DNA from: Perca fluviatilis
Taxonomy: Eukaryota; Chordata; Actinopteri; Perciformes; Percidae
Reading direction: 5' to 3'
Assembly (NCBI RefSeq): GCF_010015445.1
Contig: NC_053123.1
Coordinates: 3,435,739-3,499,738 of the forward strand
DNA length: 64,000 nt
Both the position numbers and the translations under genes were made by a program. The notes beneath the pieces are model-generated. The model worked only from the letters and a program-made list of their open reading frames with translations. It did not search any database and was not told where the DNA came from. Position 1 is the stretch's first letter. Each line of letters begins with the position of its first letter. Positions 30,555 to 42,369 of this stretch are shown here, piece by piece.

Positions 30555-31400
30555 TATCACATACAAATACACGTAATGTCATCTTGGTAGTTATGTTAAA
30601 GGTATTGTGGAGGATTTTCCCGAATTTTAGAAAAGAACCGCCCTCTGTACTTTTTGAAAAAATGCACATGCGCAACACTCTGCCTGCTCCCGAGAGGGAA
30701 CGCCTATTAAACGTGTGCACGAGAGTGCACTGTTTACAAGTTGCTGTCGGCATGGCTCATACAAGCCTACTTTCCAAAAGAAGATTTGCACTTTTTCAGA
30801 AATTGAGATGTTTACCGTGTGTGCGCGGTGCGTGACTTGTGCCAGGGCTAGCATCGCTAATCATAGCTTACATCAACTAGCCGTGATTTTAAATGGATTT
30901 CTCCAAATAGCACGCCAAACTTTACCTGTGGAGTAGAAAATTCACGACTGAGGAATCAGTGGGAAGCCCAACCTGTGCTTTTAGCGCACACCAGCGTGTG
31001 AAATATTCTCCCAAAAGCTTCAATGCTTTAATGAATGGCTGAAACCGTAGCTCAAGCTCACCACACATATACACCTGAAAGCTAGGGACGTGCACGTACG
31101 ACGGCCTTACGTAAACATAGCACCAGAATGATTGACAACCAGGAGGACCAATAGTCTTGATGATCCACCCGGAAAAAGAAAATCCTCCACTATACCTTTA
31201 AGTTAAATGTTAGAAGTGAATGTTGCTACATGGTAGTTAGACTGTCACGAGGAGACCGCCCACCAGGCTACTGAATGTAACCGTGGCCAGTGCGTGAGTC
31301 TAGTGTCGGTCAGTGTGAGTGTGTAAATAATATGTCGAGACCGAATGTAACTGCAGCCGCTCGAGTCTAATCAAGCGGTGTCTGGGTTCCTGGCTGGGGA
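30555..31400 (+). repeat. Local direct repeat, unit B (interrupted at 30600-31197)
   Basis: The 5' part (ATCACATACAAATACACGTA ... TTATG) and the 3' part (GTTAAATGTT ... CACCAGGCTACTGAATGTAA ... GTGTCTGGGTTCC) together match unit A. They are separated by a 598-bp TTAA-type element. Confidence 0.75.
30600..31197. mobile_element. 598-bp Kolobok/T2-like MITE (TTAA target)
   Basis: Ends AGGTATTGTGGAGGATTTTC and (reverse) AGGTATAGTGGAGGATTTTC. It is flanked by TTAA at 30596-30599 and 31198-31201. Unit A at about 30320-30340 reads TATGTTAAGTTAAATG without it, which confirms insertion and target. TTAAAGG-type ends match the Xenopus T2/Kolobok pattern as I recall it; piggyBac is the alternative. Confidence 0.93.
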
Positions 31401-31463
31401 AGTAAACACACGATCACACCACCCCCATCCACCCTTATCTAATCCCAAATATTGCTAGGGAGG

Positions 31464-31632
31464 GGAGCCCGGGTAGCTCAGTTGGTAGAGCGCGCGCCCA
31501 TATATAGAGGTTTACTCCTCGATACAGCGGGCCCGGGTTCGACTCTGACCTGAGGCCCTTTGCTGCATGTCATTCCCCCTCATTCTCCCCCCTTTCATGT
31601 GTTCAGCTGTCCTCTCAAATAAAGGCTGTTCA
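31464..31632 (+). mobile_element. tRNA-derived SINE
   Basis: An RNA polymerase III A box (TAGCTCAGTTGG, about 31483) and B box (GGGTTCGACTC, about 31536) are set in a tRNA-like head beginning GGAGCCCGGGTAGCTCAG. A long insert (CCCATATATAGAGGTTTACT) sits where an anticodon arm should be. A tail TTTGCTGCATGTCATTCCCC ... AAATAAAGG follows. I recall this unit as common in percomorph fish. Confidence 0.75.
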
Positions 31633-32245
31633 AGGACTTTGGTCAACGTTTGCAGAGAGACTTAAAGAGGCAAGCTCAAGGTGGTACACTATAATTTCTA
31701 CGCTGTAAAGATCGATACCGCTTGACAAAACTCAATTACTGTGTGAGGAGTGAAACTGAGAGAACATGTCTTTAAAAGTTTATGTCCTTTCCTACTACAA
31801 TTATCGTCGGCACAGATATGTATTGAATGTAGATTAGTTGATTTTCAATAGCAAATGTATTAAGTATAAACCCAGGGGAATCTTAAAATGGAATACAGTT
31901 AAAATGTTTCACCTTCAGGCAAGAAGTGTATATAGTTAGTCTCTCCTGCCTCCTGCTCAGTTAACGCTGTGAAGGCAGTACCTGTGATTGATCGTGTTGA
32001 GATGTAAAATGTCATCCAGCCTGAGGCTGAGCTGACTGGCATCTGTAAGTCCACCTCAGGCACGGAAGAAGCAGACGGTGAATGTAGCTGATCAGAGTCC
32101 AGAAAATAAATGAAAAATATGCTGATTTTCACATTTTCAAGTAATGTAGCAGGTTGTTGTCTACAACAAAGAAAAATAACAGATACCACATCCGTCCCAA
32201 AATATCCTAGACATGGATGAAAACAAATTTTAGGGATTTAGGCAT
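31633..32245. other. Intergenic sequence left of the BEL element
   Basis: No gene or repeat recognised. It ends with GGCAT, the left target duplication of the BEL/Pao element. Confidence 0.4.
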
Positions 32246-32965
32246 TGTCAAGTTCACAGGGGTTTTACTTTACTTCTGCCCAAACTTGAAAAGGCCTTGG
32301 CCATCACCAGGGTTAAATGGAATCAACTCAAATGATTTCTTCTTTAATCTTCCTTCTTTGCTTTATTTAGACAGTTTTCCATGTTTAATTAGGCAAATAA
32401 TAAGAAGTCTCATTTAGTTAGGTTGAAAACCTTTACAAGAAAAGAGAAAACAAAACACAAAATACAGCAATTACTTAAAACTGCCTATCAAATATACAAA
32501 CAAATATAAAGTTCTCCTTAACCTTACATTAACTTCAATAAGCAACATTACTTCAAAAAACATTATCAAGTCATTACCATGGCATTACTCCCATGCTACC
32601 ACTATCACACTGTTACATGAACTAACATGAGTGCAAGGCATTTGGAAATTGACTACATTAACTTTCAATTTCACCATCAACATTCGCATTTAACATTAAA
32701 CTTTTGACAAATATCAACATCAAACCATTAGGCTATCTCACCAGTAGCATCCCTGGAAATGCCCAGCAAGTAAAGTCCTTCCCCACTCCATCTATTTTCA
32801 ACAGCAGCTCACAACATATGCTTCACAGCCTCTCACTGCATGTGCTTGAAAATAACGTTGCACTTCCTGATTTCTGGCATGAGGACTGGAAAGTCTCAAC
32901 TTCCTTTTCAAAATAAAAGTCTCTTTTCTCAATACAAAAGTCTCTCCGTTTGATCTAACAGCACA
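32246..32965 (-). repeat. BEL/Pao 3' LTR (left copy)
   Basis: 720 bp, about 97-99 percent like the right LTR by eye. Differences are small indels and substitutions, for example one G fewer in the CAGGGG run. A purine-rich tract (minus-strand AAGTGGGAGGTG) adjoins its inner edge, as expected for plus-strand priming. Confidence 0.95.
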
Positions 32966-33313
32966 CCTCCCACTTGAGCTCCTGGTTCCAGAACCCAAGG
33001 AGGTCACCGCAGTTTCTTGGAGCTGCGGGCGGATCTTCTCTTCATTGCTCCTCCACTGGAATCAACACAACAAGACGCCTAACGTCTCTGTGTAGGATTG
33101 TTGCAGGGATTTTATTGGAAAGCTTCTTCGTTGCTGGCGTATCTCCTGCTATGTTCTTCATGGGATGGCTTCTTGATCATGACGGATAGCTGGGAAACGT
33201 CCTGACTCTGACGTCTCGCACAACTCCTTTCTTGTCAGGACACACACTGATCACTCTGCCTAGTTTGAATTGACCTCTTAAGGCATTCTGATCTGCAAGC
33301 CAAACAACGTCTC

Positions 33314-34136
33314 CTACTGCAACATTCCTCTCCTTCGTGCCATTTGCTTCTGACGTAAGAGGTTCGGGCCTGCCAATTGACACCACTTCTTCCAGAATTT
33401 ATTCACCTCTGACTGGATCACTCTCAGCCTTTTGTAGGGGTAACCCTCGAACTGGAAGTCTCCTGGGTCTCCTCTCAAACTCGCGCCCCAGCAGGAGAGA
33501 GTTTGGAGTGATATACTCCACACAATCCTCCTGGATTTGTGCTCGCGATCTACAGGCCCCTCGTTTACGAGATTGGCTGCCATATATACAAAAGTCTGGA
33601 ATTCTCCCCATGTGAAGACTCCATTGCCACCTACATTCTGGAGGGCTCTCTTTGCAGTTCGCACTGCTACCTCAGCTGCTCCATTTCTATGAGGCGAGTC
33701 AGCTGGATGGATCTTCCAGGACCACTTTGTGCCATGCTTGGCGCTTTTCCTTCACTCCTGATCTTTCCAGGTGCTCCAGGAACCGATACAGGTCTTCAAG
33801 AGCAGGTTTGGCCCCGACAAAGTTGGTGCCTGGGTCAGACCATACCTTGCTGGGGTGTCCCCTCAGCGACGTAAATCTCTGATAGGCCAGCAGAAATCCT
33901 TCTGCAGACATATCACTGACAATATCAGCATGAATGGCTCTGGATGCCATGCAACTGAACACGATACCCCACACTTTCAGCCTCGCTCTCTTCTTTACCT
34001 CATCTTTCACTTCATATGGCCCAAATAGGTCCACGGCAGTGAACTGATATGGAGCTGCTGGTGCGGTCCGCTCAGGCGGCAGGTCGCTCATTATTTGCTG
34101 GCATCTCTCTCCTCGCGCTTCCTGCAGATGACACAA
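33314..34136 (-). pseudogene. BEL/Pao integrase remnant
   Basis: Two overlapping-frame pieces (34136-33699 and 33664-33314). The first has AVDLFGPYEV and WSDPGTNFVGA, the first two acidic catalytic positions of a DDE integrase core. The second piece starts with the helix after the third position (RTAKRALQNVG) and ends with a C-terminal basic region. A frame break lies between them. Confidence 0.85.
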
Positions 34137-35266
34137 CTGTCCACTGCTTTTTTGGCTATCCTTCTTCCCTTAACCACCCAGGCTTTTCTCCTCATCCTCA
34201 ACAGTGTTCCTGCTATACTCTCATGATTGACATTGTGTGCCTCTCGCGCAAGCAGTGTAGAAATCCATGCATCTTGAGGGAGAATGGGCACAAACGATTT
34301 GTCTTCTCTGAAGGCCTGGATTCTGCCGCCGCAGAGAAGGAGTCCATCTTTGTGCTTAACCACCACTAGCCGGTTGAGCGTAGTGTCAGGGAATGTTATG
34401 CCTTCTTGAGCTGCCAAGGAGAGAGTTCTGAAGGCATAGTCGCAGTTTTCAACATTGAGAACAAGAACTTCTTCTTTTGAGGGTGATGCCTCCCACTTTG
34501 ATTTCTTTTGGGTCTGATATTTCAGGCCTAGCCAGCTGTCAGCAGCCTGTCGTACCCAAGCAACGACATTCACCAGCCTGGACAAGCAGCTAAATCTCTT
34601 CACCTCCAAAAGATTTTTGACAGCTGAACTGGAAAGTGTTTTCCTCATTGCGGCTTCACCCTGCTTCACTCCTGGATCAATCTCTGATGCATCAGGGCAG
34701 ACAGTCAGGTGGGTTGGTTCAGCATCATTCCTTTCAACAGAGTCTTCAGTTTTGGTGTGCTCCTGGGAGGTGACCCCACGGCATCTCTTCACTTGACCTC
34801 TTGTCACTACTGCTGAAAAGGCCTTCCTCTGTAGCTTACTAATGCTTTCCCTAGCGTCAGTTACCACTTCCCTAGCTGACTTTATTGGCCATTCTTCTAA
34901 TGGCCTCCTCAAAAACTCCGGTCCACTTTGCCATGTCTCTTGCAGATCCTTCAGAGCAGCTCCCCTAGTAATGATGTCTGCTATATTGAGGTTCCCTGGG
35001 ATCCACCACCAGTCCTCAACTGATACAGACTTCTGGATTTCTCCTATCCTGTTGGCAAAGAATGTTTGGTAACCATAGCTGTCTCGCTGAATGGCTCCCA
35101 ATACTGTCTGGCTGTCAACTAGGTGAAACCAGCGCTCTATCTCCATTCGACCATGCCTCTCCACATACTTTCTCAATCTGGCTGCAAACACAGCACCACA
35201 GACTTCAGCCTTCACAGCATCGCCCTTCTGGTCCAGTGGCGTCAGCTTGGCCTTGGATTCCAGCAA
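34091..35266 (-). pseudogene. BEL/Pao RNase H / integrase N-terminal remnant
   Basis: An open frame of 391 residues. The N-terminal part matches the Pao-type RNase H region (VDSQTVLGAIQRDSYGYQTF; WWIPGNLNIADIITRG). The C-terminal part has an integrase zinc-binding pattern (HNVNHESIAGTL ... SCVICRKREE). It is shifted in frame relative to the reverse transcriptase upstream. Confidence 0.88.
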
Positions 35267-35298
35267 CCTGTGCGTCTATACCTTCATCCGTCTCCCAT

Positions 35299-37086
35299 CT
35301 AAGGTATAGAACCGCTCCGTAGGGATTTGTCACTGCCATCTGAGAAGGTAATGGCCCAGGGTTTTCCCTTCCAGCCTAGTGGAGTAAGGCTTCTATGAAA
35401 CTTTACTTGTCCCAGCTGTGCATACTCCTCAAACTGCTTGGTGGCCTCCTCCCTGAGGCCCTCAGAAAGTGGCTTGTCCCAAGTGTTTTGGGCCAGATCT
35501 CCACTCCCTGTTTCCTGGAACGCTTTCCTTACGAGGATGGCACCTTTCTGCTTTAGTGGTGTGACCAGTCCAATTGGGTCATAGAGCCCCGCAACCTGAC
35601 TCAGCAGTAGTCTTCTAGTGAGAGGATCAGGTGTTTTTGATCTCACCTCCTCCATCAGCAGGTCTTGGCCCGTTCTCATCTTCCCTCTTCTTCTGGAGAA
35701 GTTGACTGATGACATTATGTAGAGTTTGTCTTCCTCTGCTAGATACCCGATGCCTAATGCCTTATTGTCCTCATCTTTCATCTGATTTGGCAGGACAAGC
35801 ATTTTGTTCGTCTCAGAGAGCGTCCTCAGCGTGAGGTCTGTTACTCCACTTTCCTGCCTCCTACTTTGCGCAGACTGGACCCATGGCTTCAGAGAAAATC
35901 CACCTGCTTGCAGAATCTCTTCAATCTCCTTGGTCACTTCGCTAAGTCTGTTTGCATCATTGTGGGATGTGAGGACATCATCCACGTAGCTGTCTTCCTC
36001 CAGCACCCTTCGTGCCTCCTCCAGGTGAGAGAACTTGGTGAGCCTTGCAGTTTCTCGCATAGCCAGCTGTGCTATGCATCCAGCAGGCCTGTCCCCTATA
36101 TTCACCCTTGTGATGACGTACTCGCCTATCTCTTCATCCTGCCGGTCCCTCCAAAGGAATCTGTGCAGATGCATCTCGTGTTCCTCCAACCACACCGAGT
36201 TATACATCTTCCTGATGTCTCCTAAGGCTGCATGCACTCCTTTCCTAAACCTTAGCAGGACAGCTCTGATGGGGTTTAAGACATCTGGCCCTTTGAGCAG
36301 CAGGTCGTTCATGCTCACTCCCTTGAACTTTTGACTGCTGTTCCACACAAGGCGCACTGGAGTAGTGACTGAGTGGGGATTTGGTGCTACTAGATGACTC
36401 ACATACCAAACTGGTCCTCTCCAATCCTCAGTCATCTTCTTTGTGAGTCTCTTTGCAGCTCCGCGCTCAACCATCTCGTGGACTTGAGCAGTGTAAGCAG
36501 CGAGCCACTCTGGTTCCTTCCTGAGCCTTTTCTCAGTTCTGAAAAAGGTGGCCTCAACTCCACTTCGGTTATTGGGAAGGCAGGCAGGATCCATTATCCA
36601 AGGATACCTTGCATCCCAGTGTGGAGACTTGCTGTGTTCATCCTCAATGATGTACGTAAGGCCATCTTTTATTATTTCAAGTTCCCTTTCCTCTGCTAAG
36701 GTCATCTCCTTTCCTCCAGGCTGACAATTCCCACAGCGGCATCCACCACATTTCGGCTCGCAGGCTGCACCGATACTGTCCCATCTCCACCACTCAAGGA
36801 AGTTGCGGTGAGTTGCGGCTGTATGTCTAGTTTCAGCGATGGTGTCTTGAATGTGGAGTGTCATGAAGGGGATCTCAGCAGGGATCTCCTCATATTTGAT
36901 GGCAGCTGTTCTCATAGAACGGGCAAAGTGCGTTTTCGACTCATGTGCTGCCACATTTACTTGCTCAAACAGATCAGGGTGTGCTCCGCCCACCGTCTTT
37001 CCAAGAGGACTCTCCCACAAAACAAGATCTCCCACAACCTTCACTCTTTGTGGGGCAAGTCTCCCTTCTCTGTGACTTATGAGCAA
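35299..37086 (-). pseudogene. BEL/Pao reverse transcriptase remnant
   Basis: An open frame of 595 residues, the best preserved part. It carries a Cys-rich stretch near the start (CEPKCGGCRCGNCQ), the palm motif ALGDIRKMYNSV with the first catalytic Asp, and YVDD with the second and third. SLTPLGWKGKPWAITFSDGS near the end is the start of the RNase H region. The frame is lost after SGSIP, a break relative to the next piece. Confidence 0.92.
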
Positions 37087-37120
37087 CTCAATCTTCTCAG
37101 GTCTCCTTAGCTCCTCAAGT

Positions 37121-39081
37121 TCAACTGGGGGAAAAAAATCTCCTCAGCTCTTCAGGCCTAACAACTTGGTGAACTTTGGCGATCTCCTTCAGCCCATAAC
37201 AGAGTAGTTCATGGGCCCTCTCAGTTCCCTTGGAGGTTTTGATTCGAACTCTGAGGAGGTATCTCCTTGTGGCTACTTTGGTAACCATTCCACCAACTCC
37301 ATGCACAACAAGTGTGATCTTCTCGCTCCTATAAGATTCAGCCTGTTGGCTGCTTTATGAGTTATATAATTGGTGTCTGAAGCTGATCCACCAGGGCCCC
37401 TGGTTTTGACCTGCATTAGCGGTCACTTCCATCAACATCATAATGACGGGGAGTTCTCTCAATCCACCTTCTTTGAGGAGGCTCACGTGGCACTTGGCTG
37501 GACAGCTGACCTGTGACGCCTTATTGGTAAAGGCCTTTCTGCATCTCTCGCTAACTCTGGTTTAAGTTCACCCAGGAATTTCTTCTGTTCCTCAGTTAAG
37601 CCATTTTGTCTCTGTCATCTGTCTGAGGTCTCTCAAGTTCATGCCTCTTGTTGTTTCCTCGTGGACAGAGAAAGAATGGTGATCTGAGGAGCCTCTCTCC
37701 TGCCTGCAGTCTGCATTCCTGCACAGATAAGTGTCTCTGCAGCCATCATCATACTTGTGGCATCCCAAACACTCCCTGCATGCACCAATCCTTTTCACAG
37801 CAGCTTCCTTTTCCGATAGCTGTTAACCCTTGAACTTCTTGCAGAAGAAAATCCTGTCCTTATGTTTCTCATCTCCACAGATAATGCACCCTTCCTTAGA
37901 ATCCTCTTTCTTTGTGGCTTTAGTCGAGGCATATTTCTTGTTGAACTTCCTTTCTGCTTGGTCTGGCTTCTCTGGCTGTCTGTGATTCAGTAGTTGCTCT
38001 AGCCTCTCGAAGATCTCCTCCTGCTTCTTCAGAAAAGCTAGGAGCATGTCAAAGTGGTTGTCTGGGTAACACCATTGCTAGGATCCACCATGAACATCAG
38101 CCAGTCCTTCACAAACTCCGGAAGTTTGCTCTCTAAAGACTTCACCACTAGTGGGTTTTGATGCGCCCGGTACTTCCTAGATCTGTGAGATAGCGGCTTT
38201 CTCTATGGTCTGGATAAGGTCTACTACTTTCCTCGGCTGATTCCTTTAACAGGCAGAATCTTCTCAATCTCTTCAACAATCTCTAGAGCAATGGCAGATT
38301 TATTACCATACCAATTAGCTAGCACTCTGAAAACATTGTCTGCTGTGCTATAGGTTGACAGGCGAAGATCTTTCACAATTTTTTCTTCCACACTATCAAG
38401 AAGCTGAATCTTTTTGACCTCTGGCGAACCGGTTGGCTCTCCCTGCTTCTGAAGGCTCTCCCAGTCTGACTTCCAGCGGTGGAAGTCTCTTTTACAGCCG
38501 CTAAACGTGGGCAGTTTGGTCGGCTTAATTTTCACTACTGGTATTCTCGGTCCAGTTGGCTCCTGATTCACGCCTATACCTTGCTTCTCCACAGCAATCC
38601 TCCGTGCTCTGGCAAACACAGCTTTTCTCATGTCAAGCTCATTGTAAGCCACTCTCAGGTCCTTGCTCCTCCTCCCGAAAGTTGCTTGCCTCTGCTACAG
38701 GAATCCATGACTCCCAGGCTGTGATGTATTTAGATGTTTCTTTGATCAACTTTTCCAGTACAGTAAGGTGGACTTCAAATCCTCCACAGTTACTGCTTTC
38801 CACAGGTATTCCATATGCATGCCTAACGGCTTTTCTGCTTCTTCAAAGGCAGCCTCTAGCGTGTCTGATCCATATCTGCTCCAGAGGTTGGTTTGAACAA
38901 TCTGCTTTACGTCATTGAACTTTTGCTCACATTCACTGGCAGATTCCTTTAGGCTTGTATCCTGTTCTGTACTTAGCGCAGCATCTTCACCATCTTCAAT
39001 GCCTGCAAGCTCTGCTTCTAACCCAGTCCTGTAATCATCATTGGCCTCAAGGACTTTCCTTGAATCGGCAGAGAGTTTCAC
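37121..39081 (-). pseudogene. BEL/Pao gag and protease remnants
   Basis: Separate open pieces at 39081-38746, 38652-38224 (DUF1759-type, FHRWKSDWESLQKQGEPTG-like), 38047-37823 (CIICGDEKHKDRIFFCKKFK zinc-knuckle), 37798-37592 (CRECLGCHKYDDGCRDTYLC) and 37306-37121 (protease-like, with VRIKTSKGTERAHELLCYGL). Stops and frame changes separate all of them. The piece order follows BEL gag-protease. Confidence 0.82.
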
Positions 39082-39529
39082 AAATTCTTGTCTGAGTTCT
39101 GACTCAGTTAAATCACCTGCTCTCCGACAGAGATAGTTAGCTTGCTTAGTGAAGGAGATCTTTGCAACTGTTCTGTCTTTCTTTAACTGCTCCAGTGTCT
39201 TGCCGAGGCTTCGCTACCATCTTGATTTTGATAATGTATTATCTCTCTTCAACTCTTGAATTATTGAATCAGATTAACTGATTGGAATCCTAGTGCCTCT
39301 TGAATAACCTTGCTGTTCAGCAACTCTTCTCTGCATCCACACTCTGGACTCATTGAGCCGTTAATCTTCTAGTCTTGATGCAGCTTCTTGGTTATCAAGC
39401 AGCACAGTGGTGGGTTTCAGGTGGCACAATGTCACTCTTCAGCAAAGGGATCAATCTTCCAATCTTCAACTGCCCATGGTGTTGTTGTTGTTGTTGTTTT
39501 TTTTTTCAACTGTGCTGTTGGTTTTCAAC

Positions 39530-40255
39530 TGTCAAGTTCACAGGGGGTTTTACTTTACTTCTGCCCAAACTTGAAAAAGGCCTTGGCCATCACCAGGGTT
39601 AAATGGAATCAACTCAAATGATTTCTTCTTTAATCTTCCTTCTTTGCTTTATTTAGACAGTTTTCCATGTTTAATTAGGCAAATAATAAGAAGTCTCATT
39701 TAGTTAGGTTGAAAACCTTTACAAGAAAAGAGAAAACAAAACACAAAATACAGCAATTACTTAAAACTGCCTATCAAATATACAAACAAATATAAAGTTC
39801 TCCTTAACCTTAAATTAACTTCAATAAGCAACATTACTTCAAAAACATTATCAAGTCATTACCATGGCATTACTCCCATGCTACCACTATCACACTGTTA
39901 CATGAACTAACATGAGTGCAAGGCATTTGGAAATTGACTACATTAACTTTCAATTTCACCATCAACTATGCGTGATTTAACATTAAACTTTTGACAAATA
40001 TCAACATCACACCATTAGGCTATCTCACCAGTAGCATCCCTGGAAATGCCCGGCAAGTAAAGTCCTTCCCCCCTCCATCTATTTTCAACAGCAGCTCACA
40101 ACATATGCTTCACAGCCTCTCACTGCATGTGCTTGAAAATAACTTTGCACTTCCTGATTTCTGGCATGAGGACTGGAAAGTCTCAACTTCCTTTTCAAAA
40201 TAAAAGTCTCTTTTTCTCAATACAAAAGTCTCTCCGTTTATGATCTAACAGCACA
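39530..40255 (-). repeat. BEL/Pao 5' LTR (right copy)
   Basis: 726 bp, bounded by TG...CA. It ends at GCACA, followed by the GGCAT duplication. Inside the element next to it are a GTT repeat and poly-T (39480-39506). No confident primer-binding site was assigned. Confidence 0.95.
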
Positions 40256-40261
40256 GGCATG

Positions 40262-41414
40262 TTCAGTATAATAATAATAATAATCATACATTTGATTCAT
40301 GAGCACCTTTCATAGCACTCAAGGACACCTTACAGTTAAAACAAGCAAAAATACAGTTACAAATGCAAATATAATTAAATAAAAAAAACACATTTAAAAG
40401 ATTGAGATAGAAATTTAAAATACAGCAATCTATCCATTATTGTGATGGAGTGTGGTCATGTGGGGCAGGCCTTTCGGAAAAGGTGGGTTTTGAGGGAGGT
40501 TTTAAAGGTGGGTAGAGACTCTATGGTACGGATGGATAGCGGGAGGGAGTTCCAAAGGCGAGGAGCAGAATGGCTGAAGGCTGTAAACCCCATTGTGGAC
40601 AGGCGGGCAGGAGTGAAAATCAGCGAGGAAGAGGAGGAATCGGAGTGTTCGGGATGGAGTGTAGGGCTGAATGAGTTCAGGGAGGTATTGAGGAGTGAGA
40701 TTACGGAGGGCTTTGAAGGTGAGCAGAAGAATCTTAAAGTCAATACGGTATTGGACAGGGAGCCAGTGCAGTTGTTTTTAAGAAGTGGACTAACATGTTC
40801 AGTTGTTGGGGTTCTGGTGATAATACGGGCAGCTGAGTTTTGGACCAATTGGAGTTTATGGATGGACTTGTAGGGTAAACCAGAGAGGAGGGAATTACAA
40901 TAATCAATACAGGAAGTGACAAGAGCGTGGATGAGAGTAGCAGTATTATTGGGTGTAAGTGATGGACGAAGGCGGTGTATGGTGCGTAAGTGAAAGTAAG
41001 CCGACCGGGTGAGATTATTGATGTGTTTTTCAAAAGAAAGTGTGCTATCGAGGATGACACCGAGGCTCTTCACCTGAGAGGAAGAGGGGACTTTGGAATT
41101 GTCGATGAAGAGTGAGAAATTGGGACATTGGGCAAGAGAGGATTTGGAGCCAACAAGGAGAATTTCTGTTTTGTTACGGTTTAGTTTGAGGAAGTTATGA
41201 GTGAACCAGGTTTTAACTTAATCTAAACAGTCAGACAGGGACGACGGAGGGAGCATGGAAGTGGGTTTGGTGGACAAGTTGAGCTGGGTGTCATCCGCGT
41301 AGCAGTGAAATTGAATACTGTATTTCCTGAAAATAAAATCTAGAGGAAACAGTAAGTAAATTATAAAAAGGAGGGGCCCCAGGACTGAGCCCTGGGCAAC
41401 ACGTATGTATGCAA
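40262..41414 (-). mobile_element. L2-like LINE, 5'-truncated
   Basis: On the minus strand a frame at 41460-41218 ends the reverse-transcriptase catalytic part ([14 protein letters not shown] ... [10 protein letters not shown], with the YADD box). A frame at 41073-40456 gives the thumb ([60 protein letters not shown]). The 3' tail ends in (ATT)n, seen as ATAATAATAATAATC at 40268-40284. Frames are separated by small breaks. The BEL element lies just beyond its tail. Confidence 0.88.
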
Positions 41415-41484
41415 ACATACTGCATTTTATGTTTAAGAGGGACATTTTAAGTGGTTTCATTAGATATTTGCTATGGTTGTTTTT

Positions 41485-41782
41485 AAAGCTGCAAAGATGA
41501 ATTAATTAGTTGTCAACTATTAAATTAATTGCCAACTATTTTGATACTCAATTCCGTTTCAGTCATTTTTTTATGGAAAACAATTCTCTGCTTCCAGCTT
41601 GTTAAATGTATATATATATATTTTTGTAGTTTCTTTACTCCTCGGTGACAGTAAACTGAATATCTTTGAGTTGTGGACAAAACAGCTGTGGAAAACACAA
41701 CATTTTATAGACCAAACAACTGATCCATTAATCGAGAAAATAAATCGACAGATTCATCGACAATGAAAATAATCGTTAGTGA
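41485..41782 (-). mobile_element. hAT-like MITE fragment (CTAACGATTATTTTC type)
   Basis: On the minus strand the sequence starts ACTAACGATTATTTTCATTG TCGATGAATC and ends with ACTAATTAATTCATCTTTGC AGC. This matches the fish element with GCTGCAACTAACGATTATTT termini that I recall. A clear target duplication is not visible. Confidence 0.55.
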
Positions 41783-42004
41783 CACATACACTTGCATTAC
41801 ATCTTCAACCTGAAAGACTTTATGTTATTGTGATTTTGGCTCTGCTACATAGAACATATGTTGGCCCAGCCCATTTAATCCCCCTCATTCTATCCCATGT
41901 CGTCCCATTACTACACCCATCCCATTGCCATTGCATCCCATAGTGTAGCTCACATGGAGGTGGAGTGTTACCGATCCCCAGTTCTTTCTGTCCTCCCTCT
42001 GCAG

Positions 42005-42061
42005 CCCAAACCAATCAATGTCCAAGTTATCACTCATCATATGCAGAGATATGCAGTGTGG
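42005..42061 (+). pseudogene. actr3: actr3 penultimate exon, 3' end missing
   Basis: The acceptor TTTCTGTCCTCCCTCTGCAG is followed by [19 protein letters not shown], which matches actin-related protein 3 (ARP3) residues at about 360-378, with Asn for the usual Asp after PKPI. In ARP3 the exon continues for nine residues (FGGSMLAST), but here the sequence changes to TTATCATCAACTAG with no homology and no good donor in phase. I could not find those nine codons up to 44987. The exon is therefore truncated by a deletion or assembly gap, and the locus is probably a dead fragment. No other actr3 exon was recognised upstream to 24 kb. Confidence 0.8.
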
Positions 42062-42295
42062 TTATCATCAACTAGTATTTCAAACATGCACCCACACTGC
42101 TTTATCAACATGTACTAGTTATACATTACATGGACACTACTGCTGGGTAGAAACAACTGAGACGGGACTTAGTGAAGCGTATTGGTCCGGCTTCGCAACT
42201 TGTTGATATTTATAAGAGGACACATCTGCTGTTTTTGCACAGTTTATATAAATAAAAGGAATATTTTCCCGTCATTTTATTCTGTTAAAAAATAA

Positions 42296-42368
42296 ATTGT
42301 GAGAAAATCGTATCATGACCTTCAAATCGTGTATCGAATCGTGAGTTGATTGTATCGTTACATCCCTA
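42296..42368. mobile_element. Terminal fragment of a GTATCG-rich hAT-like MITE
   Basis: Minus strand AGGGATGTAACGATACAATC followed by CGATACACGATTTGAAGG. This resembles the ends of the element at 8145-8502. The other end was not found. Confidence 0.45.
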
Positions 42369-42369
42369 C

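Larger units (their letters stand above)
32246..40255 (-). mobile_element. BEL/Pao LTR retrotransposon, full length, inactive
   Basis: An 8,010-bp element on the minus strand has LTRs at 32246-32965 (720 bp) and 39530-40255 (726 bp). Both begin TGTCAAGTTC and end CAGCACA on the plus strand. A 5-bp duplication GGCAT flanks it (32241-32245 and 40256-40260). Order of coding remnants along the minus strand: gag-like with a DUF1759-type region, zinc-knuckle/protease-like, reverse transcriptase, RNase H, integrase. That order and the residue style are those of BEL/Pao elements. Several frameshifts and stops interrupt it, so it is not competent. Confidence 0.95.

Noticed and set aside
31483..31546. 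Functional tRNA gene
   Set aside because: The A and B boxes are present, but the anticodon region is replaced by an insert and the stems do not pair.
34091..37086. Active retrotransposon polyprotein
   Set aside because: Reverse transcriptase, RNase H and integrase pieces lie in different frames with stops between them.
40456..41073. 205-residue minus-strand frame as a host gene
   Set aside because: Residues are those of an L2 reverse-transcriptase thumb and it ends in an L2 tail.
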